From positions 210,339 to 274,338 of the forward strand of contig NZ_FOKL01000002.1 in assembly GCF_900112025.1 (NCBI RefSeq): a stretch of DNA of 64,000 nucleotides, in the 5' to 3' direction. The position numbers and the translations under genes were made by a program. The DNA is from Janthinobacterium sp. 344. Its GTDB lineage: Bacteria > Pseudomonadota > Gammaproteobacteria > Burkholderiales > Burkholderiaceae_D. Shown here piece by piece: positions 1 through 9,119 of the stretch. How positions within the stretch are numbered: the stretch's first letter is position 1; each line of letters begins with the position of its first letter. A model generated the notes under the pieces. That model saw only the letters and a program-made list of their open reading frames with translations. It made no database searches and had not been told where the DNA came from.

Positions 1-1278
1 GTTCGCCGGCACGACGCTGTGGCCAGCGCTTTGCGTGAGAATGGCCGTCACGTCCTTGAATTCCGTGTAGGAATTTTTTGCGCCCGACGGCGTATATTCG
101 ACCACCGTGCCCGTCACGCGCACCAGTTCGCCCGGCTGCACCGTGGTGACGGTAGTGCCCGTGTAGACGAAGATGCCGTCCGAGGTCAACGGGTCGCCAT
201 CGCCGGCCGCATCCTGGATGAAGAAGCCGGTGCCCACTTTCAATGTCACCACGCCCTCCGTCGTCTGCACGGAATTGGCGTAGGGGCTGCTTGCGCCGCT
301 GCCCTGGATTTGCGGAATCGTGTGGCTGATGGCGGCCAGGCCTTGCACGGCGACATCGATCGTGCAGCTGGCGCTTTGCTGCTGGTCGTTGCTGAAATTC
401 ACAGTGACAGGATAATTGCCGACTGGCACACCGGCGGCCACCAGCAGGCTCACGCTGGCGCTGTCGCCGGCCACGCCGGCCGCGCTGAAATTGGCCAGGC
501 TGATGCCGGCCACGGCCGGCGAACCCAGGCTGGCGGCATTCACGACGCCATCCACGTCGGAGGCGCGCAGCACGGCATTGCCGCCATTGCCCACGGCCAG
601 GGCCAGGCTGGCGGGGCAGCTGGTGATGATCTGGTGCACCACGGGGCCGCCGCACACATGCAAGGCAGACGCCGTATTGCGCGGCGCCACGCTGCCAGCG
701 GCGAAATCGGCGCCGTTGTCGTCCGTGTCGCCGCAACCGCCATTCGCCCGCAGGATCGCCAGGGTATTCGATGGCGCCGGCGCCACGTTGCCCTCGAAGC
801 CGTTGGCCGTACCGAAACCGACCAGGTCGATGACGCTGCTCCCCGCGGGGTTGGCGCCCGTTTGCGCAGTCTTGCTATTGCTCAGCAAGACCTTGCCCGC
901 CGTGCCCGACATGGCGATGCTGCCGCTGGCGTCCGGTGTGGGCAGCGCCGCCGTGCCGCCCGCGCCCTTGGCTTGCTGCACCAGCAGGTACTGGCCCGGC
1001 TGCAGATCGATGGCCGGCAAGGCCGTCACGGCCCAGGTGACACCCGTGGCCGAGGCGTATTGCACGCTCCAGTTACTCACATTCACCGGGCTGGCGCCAC
1101 GGTTGAATACTTCGATGAAGTCATTGGTATACAAGGCGCCGCTATTGCCGCCACCGCCATACACCTGGCTGATGACGACATCGGAAGCGGCCAAGGCCGG
1201 CAAGGACAGGCTGGCCAGCATGGCGGCCATGACGGTCAGGCGCAAGGGGGTGCGCGGGGAAGAAAGCGAAGTGTGCAT
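1..1278 (-). CDS. Secreted lamin-tail-domain protein, probable ExeM/NucH-like extracellular nuclease (3' end outside window)
   Basis: The reading frame is open from an ATG at 1278 to the left edge of the window, so only the first 426 codons are present. Residues 1-30 form a signal peptide ending near ALAA. Next comes a lamin-tail-like domain (about residues 31-150: DVVISQVYGGGGNSGA, then NDFIEVFNRG), then a Cys-containing Ig-like stretch, then an OB-fold-like segment (GTGFFIQDAAGDGDP, LVRVTGTVVEY). This order is typical of the N-terminus of ExeM/NucH-type secreted endonucleases, whose catalytic endonuclease/exonuclease/phosphatase domain would lie off the window. The family call is therefore an inference; secretion and the lamin-tail domain are well supported. 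The next gene diverges from it. Confidence 0.7.
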   Translation of the reverse strand, partial: MHTSLSSPRTPLRLTVMAAMLASLSLPALAASDVVISQVYGGGGNSGALYTNDFIEVFNRGASPVNVSNWSVQYASATGVTWAVTALPAIDLQPGQYLLVQQAKGAGGTAALPTPDASGSIAMSGTAGKVLLSNSKTAQTGANPAGSSVIDLVGFGTANGFEGNVAPAPSNTLAILRANGGCGDTDDNGADFAAGSVAPRNTASALHVCGGPVVHQIITSCPASLALAVGNGGNAVLRASDVDGVVNAASLGSPAVAGISLANFSAAGVAGDSASVSLLVAAGVPVGNYPVTVNFSNDQQQSASCTIDVAVQGLAAISHTIPQIQGSGASSPYANSVQTTEGVVTLKVGTGFFIQDAAGDGDPLTSDGIFVYTGTTVTTVQPGELVRVTGTVVEYTPSGAKNSYTEFKDVTAILTQSAGHSVVPAN

Positions 1279-1740
1279 GGAGATCCCGGTCGATAGAAAA
1301 AATGGCACCAGCGCGCATCGGCAGGCCGGCGCGCCGCAATTAACAAAATGATTGCAGACTTGTTATTTGCATATTAACGAACCAGCATGACGACTTGATG
1401 ACATTTGATTAAGCCGAATGGAGTACTCGCCTGTGCGCGCAGCGCGCAATATCGCCAGGCAATAAAGTATCTAATCAGCAACAAAAATAAAATACCCGGC
1501 AGTTTTAACAGACGCGGAGGGTCGAAATATGATATATTTCCAACAAACAAGTTTAATTCCTTGCAATAGAATTATGCTTTCAGCTCACTTGCAACACCGT
1601 CAGATAACACAGGCCTCGTCCACGCCTGACCTTGAGATGCAGCTCCAGCTTGCCAAGCAGCGCTTCCGCGCTGTCGCGACAATCGCCAGCTGAGGGCGGG
1701 AACTCACTTAACGCGTTGCGCGCTTCTAAAGAGATCAGCC
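1279..1740. other. Intergenic region between divergent genes, with an inverted repeat
   Basis: No convincing gene is present. The middle of the region is AT-rich and should hold the promoters of both divergent genes, but no clear -35/-10 pair stands out. A perfect 7-3-7 inverted repeat (GAAATAT, GAT, ATATTTC) lies at 1524-1540 and could be a regulator site. A plus-strand open frame from 1632 runs out of frame into the PEP-CTERM gene and has no Shine-Dalgarno sequence or protein-like character. Confidence 0.5.
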
Positions 1741-2493
1741 ATGTTAAAACCAATTACACGATTTACCACGCCCCTGCTGCTGCTTGCTGCGGCACTGGCC
1801 ATGTCGCCGATGGCCGCATCGGCACAAGACAATACACAACGCAATCAAACCGACAACAGCAAGCGCTGCGAAGTTGCCGATGGCGGCGCGCCAGCGCAAC
1901 AAGGCAAGGCTGGTGACGCCGACATGGAAAGCACATACAGCTCTTGCCGGCTGCTCGATGGCTATGTCGGTTTCGGCGCACGTACGAACGACGGCACAGG
2001 CGAAACGCCAACGTATGGCGCGGATGATGCCATGCCTGATTTACGCAAGCCATACATGGCTGGTCGCACCCATTCACTCGGCCTGCTGGGCGAAGAAGAA
2101 GGCAGCGGTGCGGCAAACGCGCGAAGCGGGAAGGTGGGCGGCATGCATGCCAGCGACACGGGCACGTACCAGTTTGCACAAAATGAGAAATTCAACGACT
2201 GGGAGCCGGCACACCAGCCTGGCATGGTCCATTCGACCTTCCCAGGCGACGATACGCGCTTGCTGGCAAGCAGCGAACTCGGCGGCAACCTGCCGCCAAG
2301 CGCTGGCGGCGTCGGCGGTGGCGGCGCCACTGGCGGCCTGGACAGCGGCCGGAATACGCCCATCGTGCCAGTCACGCCACCAATTTCCCCGATTCCCGAA
2401 CCACAAACCTATTTGATGATGGTCGTCGGCCTGGGCTTGATTGCCGTTGCCACACGCCGAAAATACCGCCACGCGGCAAACGCCGCCGCATGA
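1741..2493 (+). CDS. PEP-CTERM sorting domain-containing secreted protein (Gly-rich)
   Basis: A 250-aa exported protein. Residues 1-28 are a signal peptide (hydrophobic LLLLAAALAM, cleavage after ASA). The mature part is hydrophilic with a Gly-rich stretch near residues 185-200. The C-terminus is a complete PEP-CTERM signal: a PEP motif (SPIPEPQTY), a hydrophobic segment (LMMVVGLGLIAVA) and a basic tail (TRRKYR). Such tails are recognised by exosortases, and the XrtB at 25173-26084 is the obvious candidate. The mature part matches no family I recognise. It is one of only two plus-strand genes in the window. Translation starts at an ATG 7 nt after a weak AGAG ribosome-binding site. Confidence 0.88.
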   Translation: MLKPITRFTTPLLLLAAALAMSPMAASAQDNTQRNQTDNSKRCEVADGGAPAQQGKAGDADMESTYSSCRLLDGYVGFGARTNDGTGETPTYGADDAMPDLRKPYMAGRTHSLGLLGEEEGSGAANARSGKVGGMHASDTGTYQFAQNEKFNDWEPAHQPGMVHSTFPGDDTRLLASSELGGNLPPSAGGVGGGGATGGLDSGRNTPIVPVTPPISPIPEPQTYLMMVVGLGLIAVATRRKYRHAANAAA

Positions 2494-2529
2494 CAACGGG
2501 GGACATAGCCGCCTGATGAGCATCGGGAA

Positions 2530-2549
2530 AGGGCCACGGCTCTTTTTTG
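2530..2549 (+). terminator. Weak rho-independent terminator
   Basis: AGGGC and GCTCT can pair across a CACG loop, followed by six T residues. It lies 37 bases after the plus-strand PEP-CTERM stop codon and 40 bases beyond the stop of the converging minus-strand gene, so it may serve both directions weakly. Confidence 0.4.
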
Positions 2550-2589
2550 ATGTTCGTTGTTTTCACTCAGGAACGTCAACAATCTTTCG

Positions 2590-3612
2590 TCAGCGCCGGT
2601 AACTTGCATAGGGCGCCGCCAGCGGATCACCGATAAACAATCCTTGCGCTGGCCAGGCAACGCTGCGCCAGTACGCTTCGAGCGCGGTCACGCCAGACAG
2701 ATAATGGCGCAGCAAGACGGTGGGATTGGGAAATTTCTGCCAATAATTGCAGGGCTCCGTCACGGTGCCATAGCTCGCCGTCGCGCCAGCTTCCAGCCAG
2801 CGCTGGCTGCTCATCTGTCCATTACCCCGCAAATCCCCCCCAAACGAGGTCAAATGGTCGGCCAGCGCGCCCGGCAAGAAGCGCAAGGTATCGAGCTTAT
2901 CTACCTTTGACATGCCGGTTTGATAGACCATCACATCCTGCGCGCCCTCGAGACTGTTGGCTTTGATGTTCTTGATCGTCAGTTTGCGCTGGTTTACCAC
3001 CCCATCCGGAGGAAAAAACGCGGCACGGCTATTGCGCGAGGCTTCCGTAGTGCGCAAATAATAAGCGCTGGCCTTGGGGACAGCGAAGCCGCTGGCCTTG
3101 CCGCGGTCCACCACGGCCTTGGCTTCCTCGACAAAATCCACCGGCAACAACATCGACAAGCGCAAGCCCAGCTGCGTGAACGGCTGGGTAACGGTCGAGT
3201 TGAAATAAGCGCTGGGCTTTCCAGGATCACAGGTCTTGACGCATTGCGCGGCATCAAAGCCCAGCGTAAATGCAGAGGTGATCGAATTGCACTCGACAGC
3301 ATATGGCGCGCTCCACACCATCAGCACAGCTTGGATACCGGGCTTCAACTGCTCATTGATGCGTCCCTTCAGTTGCGCGAACTGATCCGCACTGAGCTTG
3401 GCAGGACGATTCGGAATGGAGACATGCACAATATTTGCGGCAGGGATCGCATGTGACTGGCGATAATACTCACCCACTTCCACGCTATTTGGTTCCGCAT
3501 CATTGATAACGATCGCCAATTGCGAAGGCTGCAGACCTGTTGCCATCGGTGTCGTGTCGGCATGTGCGATGCCGACGGCAAACGCTAGTGAAAAGCAGAG
3601 AGAGGTACGCAA
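2590..3612 (-). CDS. TIGR03790 family protein (secreted, exosortase-locus associated)
   Basis: A 340-aa protein with a signal peptide (residues 1-18, ending HADT). The segment QLAIVINDAEPNSVEVGEYY followed by RQSHAIPAANIVHVSIP is the hallmark N-terminus of the TIGR03790 family, which is often found in PEP-CTERM-producing genomes and whose biochemical function is unknown. Later landmarks are LMVWSAPYAVECNSITSAF, a Cys pair in AAQCVKTCDPGK, and a C-terminal ASYGTVTEPCNYWQKFPNP. There is no PEP-CTERM tail. It converges on the plus-strand PEP-CTERM gene. Family membership is well supported; no activity is assigned. Confidence 0.82.
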   Translation of the reverse strand: MRTSLCFSLAFAVGIAHADTTPMATGLQPSQLAIVINDAEPNSVEVGEYYRQSHAIPAANIVHVSIPNRPAKLSADQFAQLKGRINEQLKPGIQAVLMVWSAPYAVECNSITSAFTLGFDAAQCVKTCDPGKPSAYFNSTVTQPFTQLGLRLSMLLPVDFVEEAKAVVDRGKASGFAVPKASAYYLRTTEASRNSRAAFFPPDGVVNQRKLTIKNIKANSLEGAQDVMVYQTGMSKVDKLDTLRFLPGALADHLTSFGGDLRGNGQMSSQRWLEAGATASYGTVTEPCNYWQKFPNPTVLLRHYLSGVTALEAYWRSVAWPAQGLFIGDPLAAPYASYRR

Positions 3613-3708
3613 TGGTCGATATGGTCACGGAAGAGAGTATCAAAGCAGCCATGCATCAGCTACCAACGGTTGCGAACAATTATAGCGCCATACGTACAAC
3701 AGAATAGA

Positions 3709-3740
3709 CAAAAAAAAACGGAGGCCGCAGCCTCCGTTTC
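3709..3740 (-). terminator. Rho-independent terminator after the tandem PEP-CTERM genes
   Basis: Read on the minus strand, an AAACGGAGGC / GCCTCCGTTT stem with a short loop is followed by an unbroken run of T residues. It begins 22 bases after the stop codon at 3762 and ends the two-gene FxDxF PEP-CTERM unit. Confidence 0.85.
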
Positions 3741-3761
3741 ATGTACAAGAATTATTTCTCT

Positions 3762-4340
3762 TCAGGCTTGCAGCTTGCGGCGGCGTGCCAGGAAACCCAG
3801 CAAACCCAGACCTGCCAGCAGCATGCCGTAGGTTTCCGGTTCCGGTACCGGCGTGACGGCCAGGATGCCGCTGTAGCTGCCGCCCGTTGGCGAGGCGACA
3901 TAACCGTCAATTTGCAGGAAGTAATTCCCAGCAGCCAGAGGCGTCAAACCGGACTGCAGGGACCAGGCCTGGTCTTGCGCCGTGAAATTGATCAGGTCAA
4001 GGGCACCGTGAAACAGAATGCCGCTGGCATTACCCAGGCTGAAGCCGGTCAGGGTCAGGCCGGAATTGGCGCTCGGCTTGAGCGATGTCGCCAGTGCGCT
4101 CAGGTCGTTAAAGCCCGTCACGCTGAAGGTGAATTTGTCGCTGAAAAAGTTGTTGCCCGCGCCGGCCAATTGGCCTTGCGCCAGCGAAAACGAACCCAGC
4201 AGTTCGCTGCTGGAATAGTCGAGCAAGTCTTGCGTCAGATCCACCGTGGCGTGGCTGATGTCAACCGGGGCCGCGTGGGCGGCCAGGCTGCTGCCGGCAA
4301 ACATGGCGGCCACAAACAGGGATTTCAGGAATTTTTTCAT
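3762..4340 (-). CDS. FxDxF-type PEP-CTERM protein (copy 1)
   Basis: A 192-aa exported protein starting at the ATG that gives MKKFLKSLFVAAMFAGS; the longer frame needs a TTG start 12 bases upstream and has no better ribosome site. Signal-peptide cleavage is expected after AHA. The mature N-terminus APVDIS is followed by the FxDxF motif (NFFSDKFTFSV, near residue 75). The C-terminus is a PEP-CTERM signal: TPVPEPETY, LLAGLGLLGFLA, then RRRK. This family is typical of Oxalobacteraceae and related betaproteobacteria, with unknown function. It lies 84 bases downstream of a paralogue of the same design, so the pair probably arose by tandem duplication and diverged. Confidence 0.87.
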   Translation of the reverse strand: MKKFLKSLFVAAMFAGSSLAAHAAPVDISHATVDLTQDLLDYSSSELLGSFSLAQGQLAGAGNNFFSDKFTFSVTGFNDLSALATSLKPSANSGLTLTGFSLGNASGILFHGALDLINFTAQDQAWSLQSGLTPLAAGNYFLQIDGYVASPTGGSYSGILAVTPVPEPETYGMLLAGLGLLGFLARRRKLQA

Positions 4341-4424
4341 ACTTTTCACCAAGATGACTGCAACTGGCTCAGGCCAGCTGCGGGATGGAAACGCAAACAG
4401 GGATACCTACCAGCCAGGCCGGAC

Positions 4425-4982
4425 TCAAGCCGCCTTCTGGCGACGGCGTGCCATGCAGCCCAGCAAACCCAGGCCTGCCAGCAACATCGCGTACGTACCT
4501 GGCTCAGGCACGGCCGATACCAGACTGCCGTTCGCACTGAAAGCCGCGCCCGTGTTCGACACTACGTTGCCGCTGACTTTCAAGTAATAGGAACCGGCGG
4601 CCAGATTGGCGTACGACAGGGTCCATTTGTCATCAATGCCGGTCAACAACTGGTCACCGCCCAGCAGCAAGGTATTGCCAACGCTGCTGTACAAGCCGAA
4701 ACCCGTCAGGTTCAAACCGTTCGTGGCGCTGCTGCTGCGCGAATTCAGGACCACGCTCAAATCACTGGCCTGTGCCACGTTGAACGTGAACAAGTCATTG
4801 AAAAAATTGTTTTTTTGGTTGTTCTTGAACTTGTCGCCGAACGTCAGCGAACCACCCGCTGCCAGATTCACAGCGCCAGGCGTGGAGCTGATGTCGACGG
4901 GCGCGGCCATGGCTGCCTGCGAGAATAAAGCTGAACCGGCAAAGGCCAGCGCAGCCAGCACCGAATACGTATTTTTCTTCAT
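4425..4982 (-). CDS. FxDxF-type PEP-CTERM protein (copy 2)
   Basis: A 185-aa exported protein. The start chosen is the ATG at 4982 (MKKNTYSVLAALAFAGSA), because upstream residues in the longer frame are Cys/Arg-rich and unlike a signal peptide. Cleavage is expected after AMA, giving the same mature start (APVDIS) as copy 1. The FxDxF motif is NFFNDLFTFNV. The C-terminus shows SAVPEPGTY, the hydrophobic LLAGLGLLGCMA and RRRQK. It is the first gene of a two-gene unit with copy 1 and probably an XrtB substrate (inference). AT-rich DNA upstream (about 5040-5140) should carry the promoter. Confidence 0.87.
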   Translation of the reverse strand: MKKNTYSVLAALAFAGSALFSQAAMAAPVDISSTPGAVNLAAGGSLTFGDKFKNNQKNNFFNDLFTFNVAQASDLSVVLNSRSSSATNGLNLTGFGLYSSVGNTLLLGGDQLLTGIDDKWTLSYANLAAGSYYLKVSGNVVSNTGAAFSANGSLVSAVPEPGTYAMLLAGLGLLGCMARRRQKAA

Positions 4983-5164
4983 GCGATTCCACCAAGCGTG
5001 AATGCGGATGCGCTTGCATCCACATGAGTTATCCAATCAAACCAGGCAGAATCATAGCATAAAGCAATTTTTTATGTTAACTATTTTCCAATGAAAAGTT
5101 ACTTTATAGCATCATTCCAATAACCAATAGTTTCCTAGCTCTTGGACGTGCCAACAGCCTGGCA

Positions 5165-6631
5165 TCAGACGCGCTGGTACACATCCTCCAGCCGCACAAT
5201 ATCGTCTTCGCCCAGATAGCTTCCCGACTGTACCTCAATCAGGTGCAAGGGCAGCTTGCCGGGATTTTCCAGCCGATGGGTCATGCCGATGGGAATGTAG
5301 GTCGATTCATTTTCCGTCAACAGGGTCACCTTGTCACCGCAAGTCACACTGGCCGTGCCGCTGACGACCACCCAGTGCTCGGCGCGGTGATGGTGCATCT
5401 GCAGGGACAGCTTGCCCCCCGGATTGACGGTGATGCGCTTGACCTGGAAGCGCTCGCCGATATCGATGCCTTCATAACTGCCCCAAGGGCGATATACCTT
5501 GCGGTGCTGCTGGTGCTCGCTGCGGCCGGCCTGTTTCAGATGGTCGACCACCTGCTTGACACGCTGGACCTGATCCTTGTGCGCGATCAGTACCGCGTCG
5601 TCCGTTTCCACCACCACCAGGTCTTGTACGCCCAGCACGGCAACCATGCGGCTTTCCGCGCGCACCAGGCAATTGCTGACGCCATCGAGATACACATCGC
5701 CGCGCACCACGTTGCCGCTGGCGCTGACATCGCCCTGCTTCTGCTGCACTTCCCACAGGGCCGACCACGAGCCGACATCGCTCCAGCCTATGGCAGCCGG
5801 CAACACCACGGCATGCGCCGTATGCTCCATGACCGCATAATCGATCGAGTCCGATGCGCAGGCGGCAAAGGCCTTTTCTTCCAGACGGCAAAAATCGAGG
5901 TCACGGTAGCCGTTACGCACGGCCGCCTCGCAGGCGGCCAGCATAGCTGGCTGGAATTGCCCCAGTTCGCTCAGATAACGCTCGGCGCGGAACAGGAACA
6001 TGCCGCTGTTCCAGAAGTAACTACCTGCGGCAAGGAACGATTGCGCCGTGGCCAGGTCCGGCTTTTCCACGAAACGTTCGACGTGGAAACCCGCCGCGCC
6101 CGGCGCCACCGGTGCGCCGCTGCGGATATAGCCATACCCTGTTTCCGGCGCCGTCGGCACGATGCCGAAGGTGGCCAGGGCGCCATCGCCGGCCAGGGCC
6201 GCCGCCTCGGCGATGGCCAGGTGAAACGCGGCGACATCGGTGATGACGTGATCGGCCGGCAAGACCAGCATCAAGGCCTGCGCATCGATCGCCAGCAGGT
6301 ACTGCGCTGCCACCGCCACGGCCGGCGCCGTATTGCGGCCCACCGGTTCGAGCAAAATGCCCAGCGGCGCCAGGCCGATCTCGCGCAACTGCTCGGCCAC
6401 CATGAAGCGATGCTCATTGCCACACACCACCAGCGGCGGCATGACTTCGACATCGGCAAGCGCGCCATCGCCGGCGCGGCGGTTGGGCAGACTCTGCACG
6501 CGCAGCGCCGTTTCCTGCAGCATGGTTTTGTCTGTTACCAGCGGCAACAGCTGCTTGGGCAAGACGGCGCGCGACAGCGGCCATAAACGGGTGCCCGAAC
6601 CGCCGGACAGAATCACTGGGTAAATTTTCAT
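5165..6631 (-). CDS. manC: Mannose-1-phosphate guanylyltransferase / mannose-6-phosphate isomerase
   Basis: At 488 aa this has the normal length of the bifunctional ManC/AlgA/CpsB family, which makes mannose-6-phosphate and GDP-mannose. The N-terminal nucleotidyltransferase shows [14 protein letters not shown] and PKQLLPL (residues 7-30), and FVEKPD near residue 190. The C-terminal cupin isomerase domain (about 375-488) shows [25 protein letters not shown] and [10 protein letters not shown]. It is the last gene of the exopolysaccharide locus, 20 bases after the preceding nucleotidyltransferase gene. Its product is the substrate of the AlgD-like dehydrogenase encoded nearby, so the pair can supply GDP-mannose and GDP-mannuronate. 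Confidence 0.93.
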   Translation of the reverse strand: MKIYPVILSGGSGTRLWPLSRAVLPKQLLPLVTDKTMLQETALRVQSLPNRRAGDGALADVEVMPPLVVCGNEHRFMVAEQLREIGLAPLGILLEPVGRNTAPAVAVAAQYLLAIDAQALMLVLPADHVITDVAAFHLAIAEAAALAGDGALATFGIVPTAPETGYGYIRSGAPVAPGAAGFHVERFVEKPDLATAQSFLAAGSYFWNSGMFLFRAERYLSELGQFQPAMLAACEAAVRNGYRDLDFCRLEEKAFAACASDSIDYAVMEHTAHAVVLPAAIGWSDVGSWSALWEVQQKQGDVSASGNVVRGDVYLDGVSNCLVRAESRMVAVLGVQDLVVVETDDAVLIAHKDQVQRVKQVVDHLKQAGRSEHQQHRKVYRPWGSYEGIDIGERFQVKRITVNPGGKLSLQMHHHRAEHWVVVSGTASVTCGDKVTLLTENESTYIPIGMTHRLENPGKLPLHLIEVQSGSYLGEDDIVRLEDVYQRV

Positions 6632-6651
6632 GGTGTCACTTCACAAACAGT

Positions 6652-7806
6652 TTATTGGGTAGCGTACCGGGCCGGCGGCACTTCCGCGCGGCGCTGGCTG
6701 CGCCGGTCACGCGCATTGCCCCAAGCAATGGTCGCGTCATCGGAGACATGCCGCATCTCGCCGGCACGGTCGACGCTGAAATCCTTGAAGACGATCATTT
6801 CATCGAGCAGCACATCGGGCAAGACGCGCGTATATTCGAACAGCACGCTGCGCACCACTTCGGCGCCGCTGCAGACATGGCTGCCATGGCCGATCCAGGT
6901 GGGGCCGATGATGGTGGCGCCCGCCTCGATGCGGCATCCCGAACCGATGTAGACAGGGCCTTCGATGCGCGTGCCGCCACTCCAGTCGATGCTGGTGTTC
7001 AAACCGGTCCACACGCCCTCGGCGATTTCCGTGCCGGGCACGTGCAGCTGGGCCACCTCTCCCATCAAAACGCTTTGCAGCACCTCCCAGTAATCCTTCA
7101 CGCTGCCGATGTCGATCCAGTTGTACTGGCGCTTTTGCGCATAGAAGGGCAAACCCTGCTCGACCAGCAGGGGAAACAGTTCCGAACCGATATCGAAGGG
7201 CCGGTCGCTGGGAATCAGGTCCAGCACTTCGGGCTCGAACAGGTAGATGCCGGTGCTGACGCAATTCGACAGCGCCTCGGCCTGCGCCGGCTTTTCCTGG
7301 AATGCCCGGATGCGTCCGTCATCGTCGCTGACCACCACGCCATAGCTCGACACCTTGTCCCACGGCACTTCCAGCGTAATGACGGAGGCCAGCGCGCCCG
7401 AACGGCGGTGCTCGCGCAGGGCCGCCTCGAGGTCCAGGTCGATCAAGGCGTCGCCGCACAGCACGATCGTGGTGTCATCGAAGAAGCCGCCGAACTCCTG
7501 GATCTTCTTCATGCCGCCAGCCGAACCCAGCGGCTGTGGCACGACCTCGCCCGCATCATTCGTATACCCCTCGAAGGAATAGCCGATCTGCACGCCGAAC
7601 TGGTGGCCCTCGCCGAAATACTCCTCGATCTTGTCATGCAGATAGCTGACGTTGACCATGATCTCGGTCACGCCATGCTGCGCCAGGTGTTCCACCAGGT
7701 AGGCCATCACGGGTTTGCCCAGGATGGGGATCATGGGCTTGGGCAAATCGTAGGTCAGGGGACGCACGCGCGTGCCCTTGCCTGCTGCCAGTATCATTGC
7801 TTTCAT
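6652..7806 (-). CDS. Sugar nucleotidyltransferase with hexapeptide-repeat C-terminus (GMPP-like)
   Basis: A 384-aa protein. The N-terminal nucleotidyltransferase signature is MILAAGKGTRVRPL plus DLPKPMIPILGKP (residues 4-32), with the metal-site region LCGDALIDLD near residue 117 and FQEKPAQ near 170. The C-terminal third carries left-handed beta-helix hexapeptides (VYIGSGCRIEAGATIIGP, WIGHGSHVCSGA). This layout fits GDP-mannose pyrophosphorylase B-like enzymes and some glucose-1-phosphate thymidylyl- or uridylyltransferases, so the base and sugar cannot be fixed by eye. ManC follows immediately, so this enzyme may activate a second sugar or back up ManC. Confidence 0.8.
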   Translation of the reverse strand: MKAMILAAGKGTRVRPLTYDLPKPMIPILGKPVMAYLVEHLAQHGVTEIMVNVSYLHDKIEEYFGEGHQFGVQIGYSFEGYTNDAGEVVPQPLGSAGGMKKIQEFGGFFDDTTIVLCGDALIDLDLEAALREHRRSGALASVITLEVPWDKVSSYGVVVSDDDGRIRAFQEKPAQAEALSNCVSTGIYLFEPEVLDLIPSDRPFDIGSELFPLLVEQGLPFYAQKRQYNWIDIGSVKDYWEVLQSVLMGEVAQLHVPGTEIAEGVWTGLNTSIDWSGGTRIEGPVYIGSGCRIEAGATIIGPTWIGHGSHVCSGAEVVRSVLFEYTRVLPDVLLDEMIVFKDFSVDRAGEMRHVSDDATIAWGNARDRRSQRRAEVPPARYATQ

Positions 7807-7856
7807 CGTCGGGCTTGCTCCATCAGGGTTGGGGATGGCTGGTTGGGCGGCGCATG

Positions 7857-9119
7857 TCAGCGGCCATCCTTGCTCAAGGTCACGGAGGCGGCGGGCACGG
7901 CGCCGGGAAACAGGCGCGCATACGCGGCCAGCAGCTTCGGCGCCTCATACTCCCACTCCAGTTCGTTGATCACGCGGTGGCGGCCAAAGGCGCCCATCTG
8001 CTCGCGGCGGGCGGGGTCGTCGAGCAGTTCGACGATCTTGCGCGCCATGTCGATGGGATCGTTTTTCAGGGCATACAACGATGCCTGCTGCGCCGAGACC
8101 TTGCCCTCGACCAGGTCGAACTGCACGATCGGCTTGCCCAATGCCATGTATTCCATGATTTTGTTCATGGTCGACTTGTCGTTCATGTCGTTGGCCACGT
8201 CCGGGTTCACGCATACATCCGAGGTGTTGAGCATTTCCAGCAATTGCTGGTCCGGCACTCGTCCCGTGAAGGTCACATAGTCGGCGATGCCCATGTCCTG
8301 CGCCATCTGCTTCATCTGCTCGAGCGAGGTGCCGCCGCCGACCAGGCCGAACTGCACGTCCTGGCGGCCCAGGGTCTGCACGATGTATTGCGCCGCCTGC
8401 AGCAGCAGGTCGATGCCTTCCTGCGCGCCCATCACGCCCACGTAGCCGACCAGGTAAGTCCGGCCTTTCTTGAGTTCCGGCACGGGCGGCAGCACGCGCA
8501 GGCGGTCCAGCTTGGGACCGCTGCGCACCACATACACATCGTTCGGGTCCATGCCGCCCCGCTCGATGGCGATCTTCTTGTACGACTCGTTGGTGGCGAT
8601 CGACACGTCGGCGCTCTGGAACGACCAGCGCTCGAACAGCACCATCAGTTTATAAAAGAAATCGCGCCGGCCGAACTTGGCCTCGTACAGTTCCGGGTTG
8701 ATGTCGTGGTGGTCGAACAGGAAGCGCTTGCCCATCGTCAGCTTGAAGAAGCCGCCGATGAGGAACAGCAGATCGGGCGGATTGCAGGCGTGGATGACGT
8801 CGAAGCCGCGCGCGAAATGTACTTTCCACGCCAGGCGGAAGGTGTGGAACAGCGCCAGCGAATACTCGACCAGGTAGCCCTTCGCGCCCTCCGCTTCCAG
8901 CGGCAGGTTGTAGCGGTAGATATGGATGCCGTCGATGGCTTCGTAGCGCGACTCGTAACCCTTGCCCGTGGGACAGATGATCGATACTTCATAGCCGTTC
9001 GCATGCAAGGTGGTCGCCTCCTGCCACACGCGCCGGTCGAACGGCGAAGGCAGGTTTTCCACCAGGATCAGCACGCGGCGCGGCGCGCCTGCCACGTTCT
9101 TACCAGCAGATGCCGTCAT
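7857..9119 (-). CDS. Glycosyltransferase family 4
   Basis: A 420-aa GT-B glycosyltransferase. The ATG at 9119 is preferred over a GTG 12 bases upstream because GGAG lies at the right distance before it. The donor-independent N-terminal half holds LILVENLPSPFDRRVWQEA, and the C-terminal nucleotide-sugar domain holds LVGYVGVMGAQEGIDLLLQA and NKIMEYMALGKPIVQFDLVEG, the family-4 signature. N-terminal RRVWQEA resembles WbuB/WcaI-like enzymes. Its start overlaps the end of the AlgD-like gene by 20 bases, so the two are translationally close. It probably adds one sugar to the lipid-linked repeat unit at the inner membrane; donor and acceptor are unknown. Confidence 0.88.
   Translation of the reverse strand: MTASAGKNVAGAPRRVLILVENLPSPFDRRVWQEATTLHANGYEVSIICPTGKGYESRYEAIDGIHIYRYNLPLEAEGAKGYLVEYSLALFHTFRLAWKVHFARGFDVIHACNPPDLLFLIGGFFKLTMGKRFLFDHHDINPELYEAKFGRRDFFYKLMVLFERWSFQSADVSIATNESYKKIAIERGGMDPNDVYVVRSGPKLDRLRVLPPVPELKKGRTYLVGYVGVMGAQEGIDLLLQAAQYIVQTLGRQDVQFGLVGGGTSLEQMKQMAQDMGIADYVTFTGRVPDQQLLEMLNTSDVCVNPDVANDMNDKSTMNKIMEYMALGKPIVQFDLVEGKVSAQQASLYALKNDPIDMARKIVELLDDPARREQMGAFGRHRVINELEWEYEAPKLLAAYARLFPGAVPAASVTLSKDGR

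Noticed and set aside
19-1296. A 425-codon plus-strand frame at the left edge
   Set aside because: The minus frame there has a signal peptide and lamin-tail motifs; the plus frame is Ala/Gly/His/Arg-rich and lacks any start context.
1632-1916. Plus-strand frame before the Gly-rich PEP-CTERM gene
   Set aside because: It overlaps the signal-peptide region of the real gene in another frame and has no Shine-Dalgarno sequence.
5137-5153. A sigma-54-like TGGCACG site before the tandem PEP-CTERM genes
   Set aside because: On the minus strand the GG and GC elements are one base too far apart for a sigma-54 promoter, and the TTGC half is not matched.
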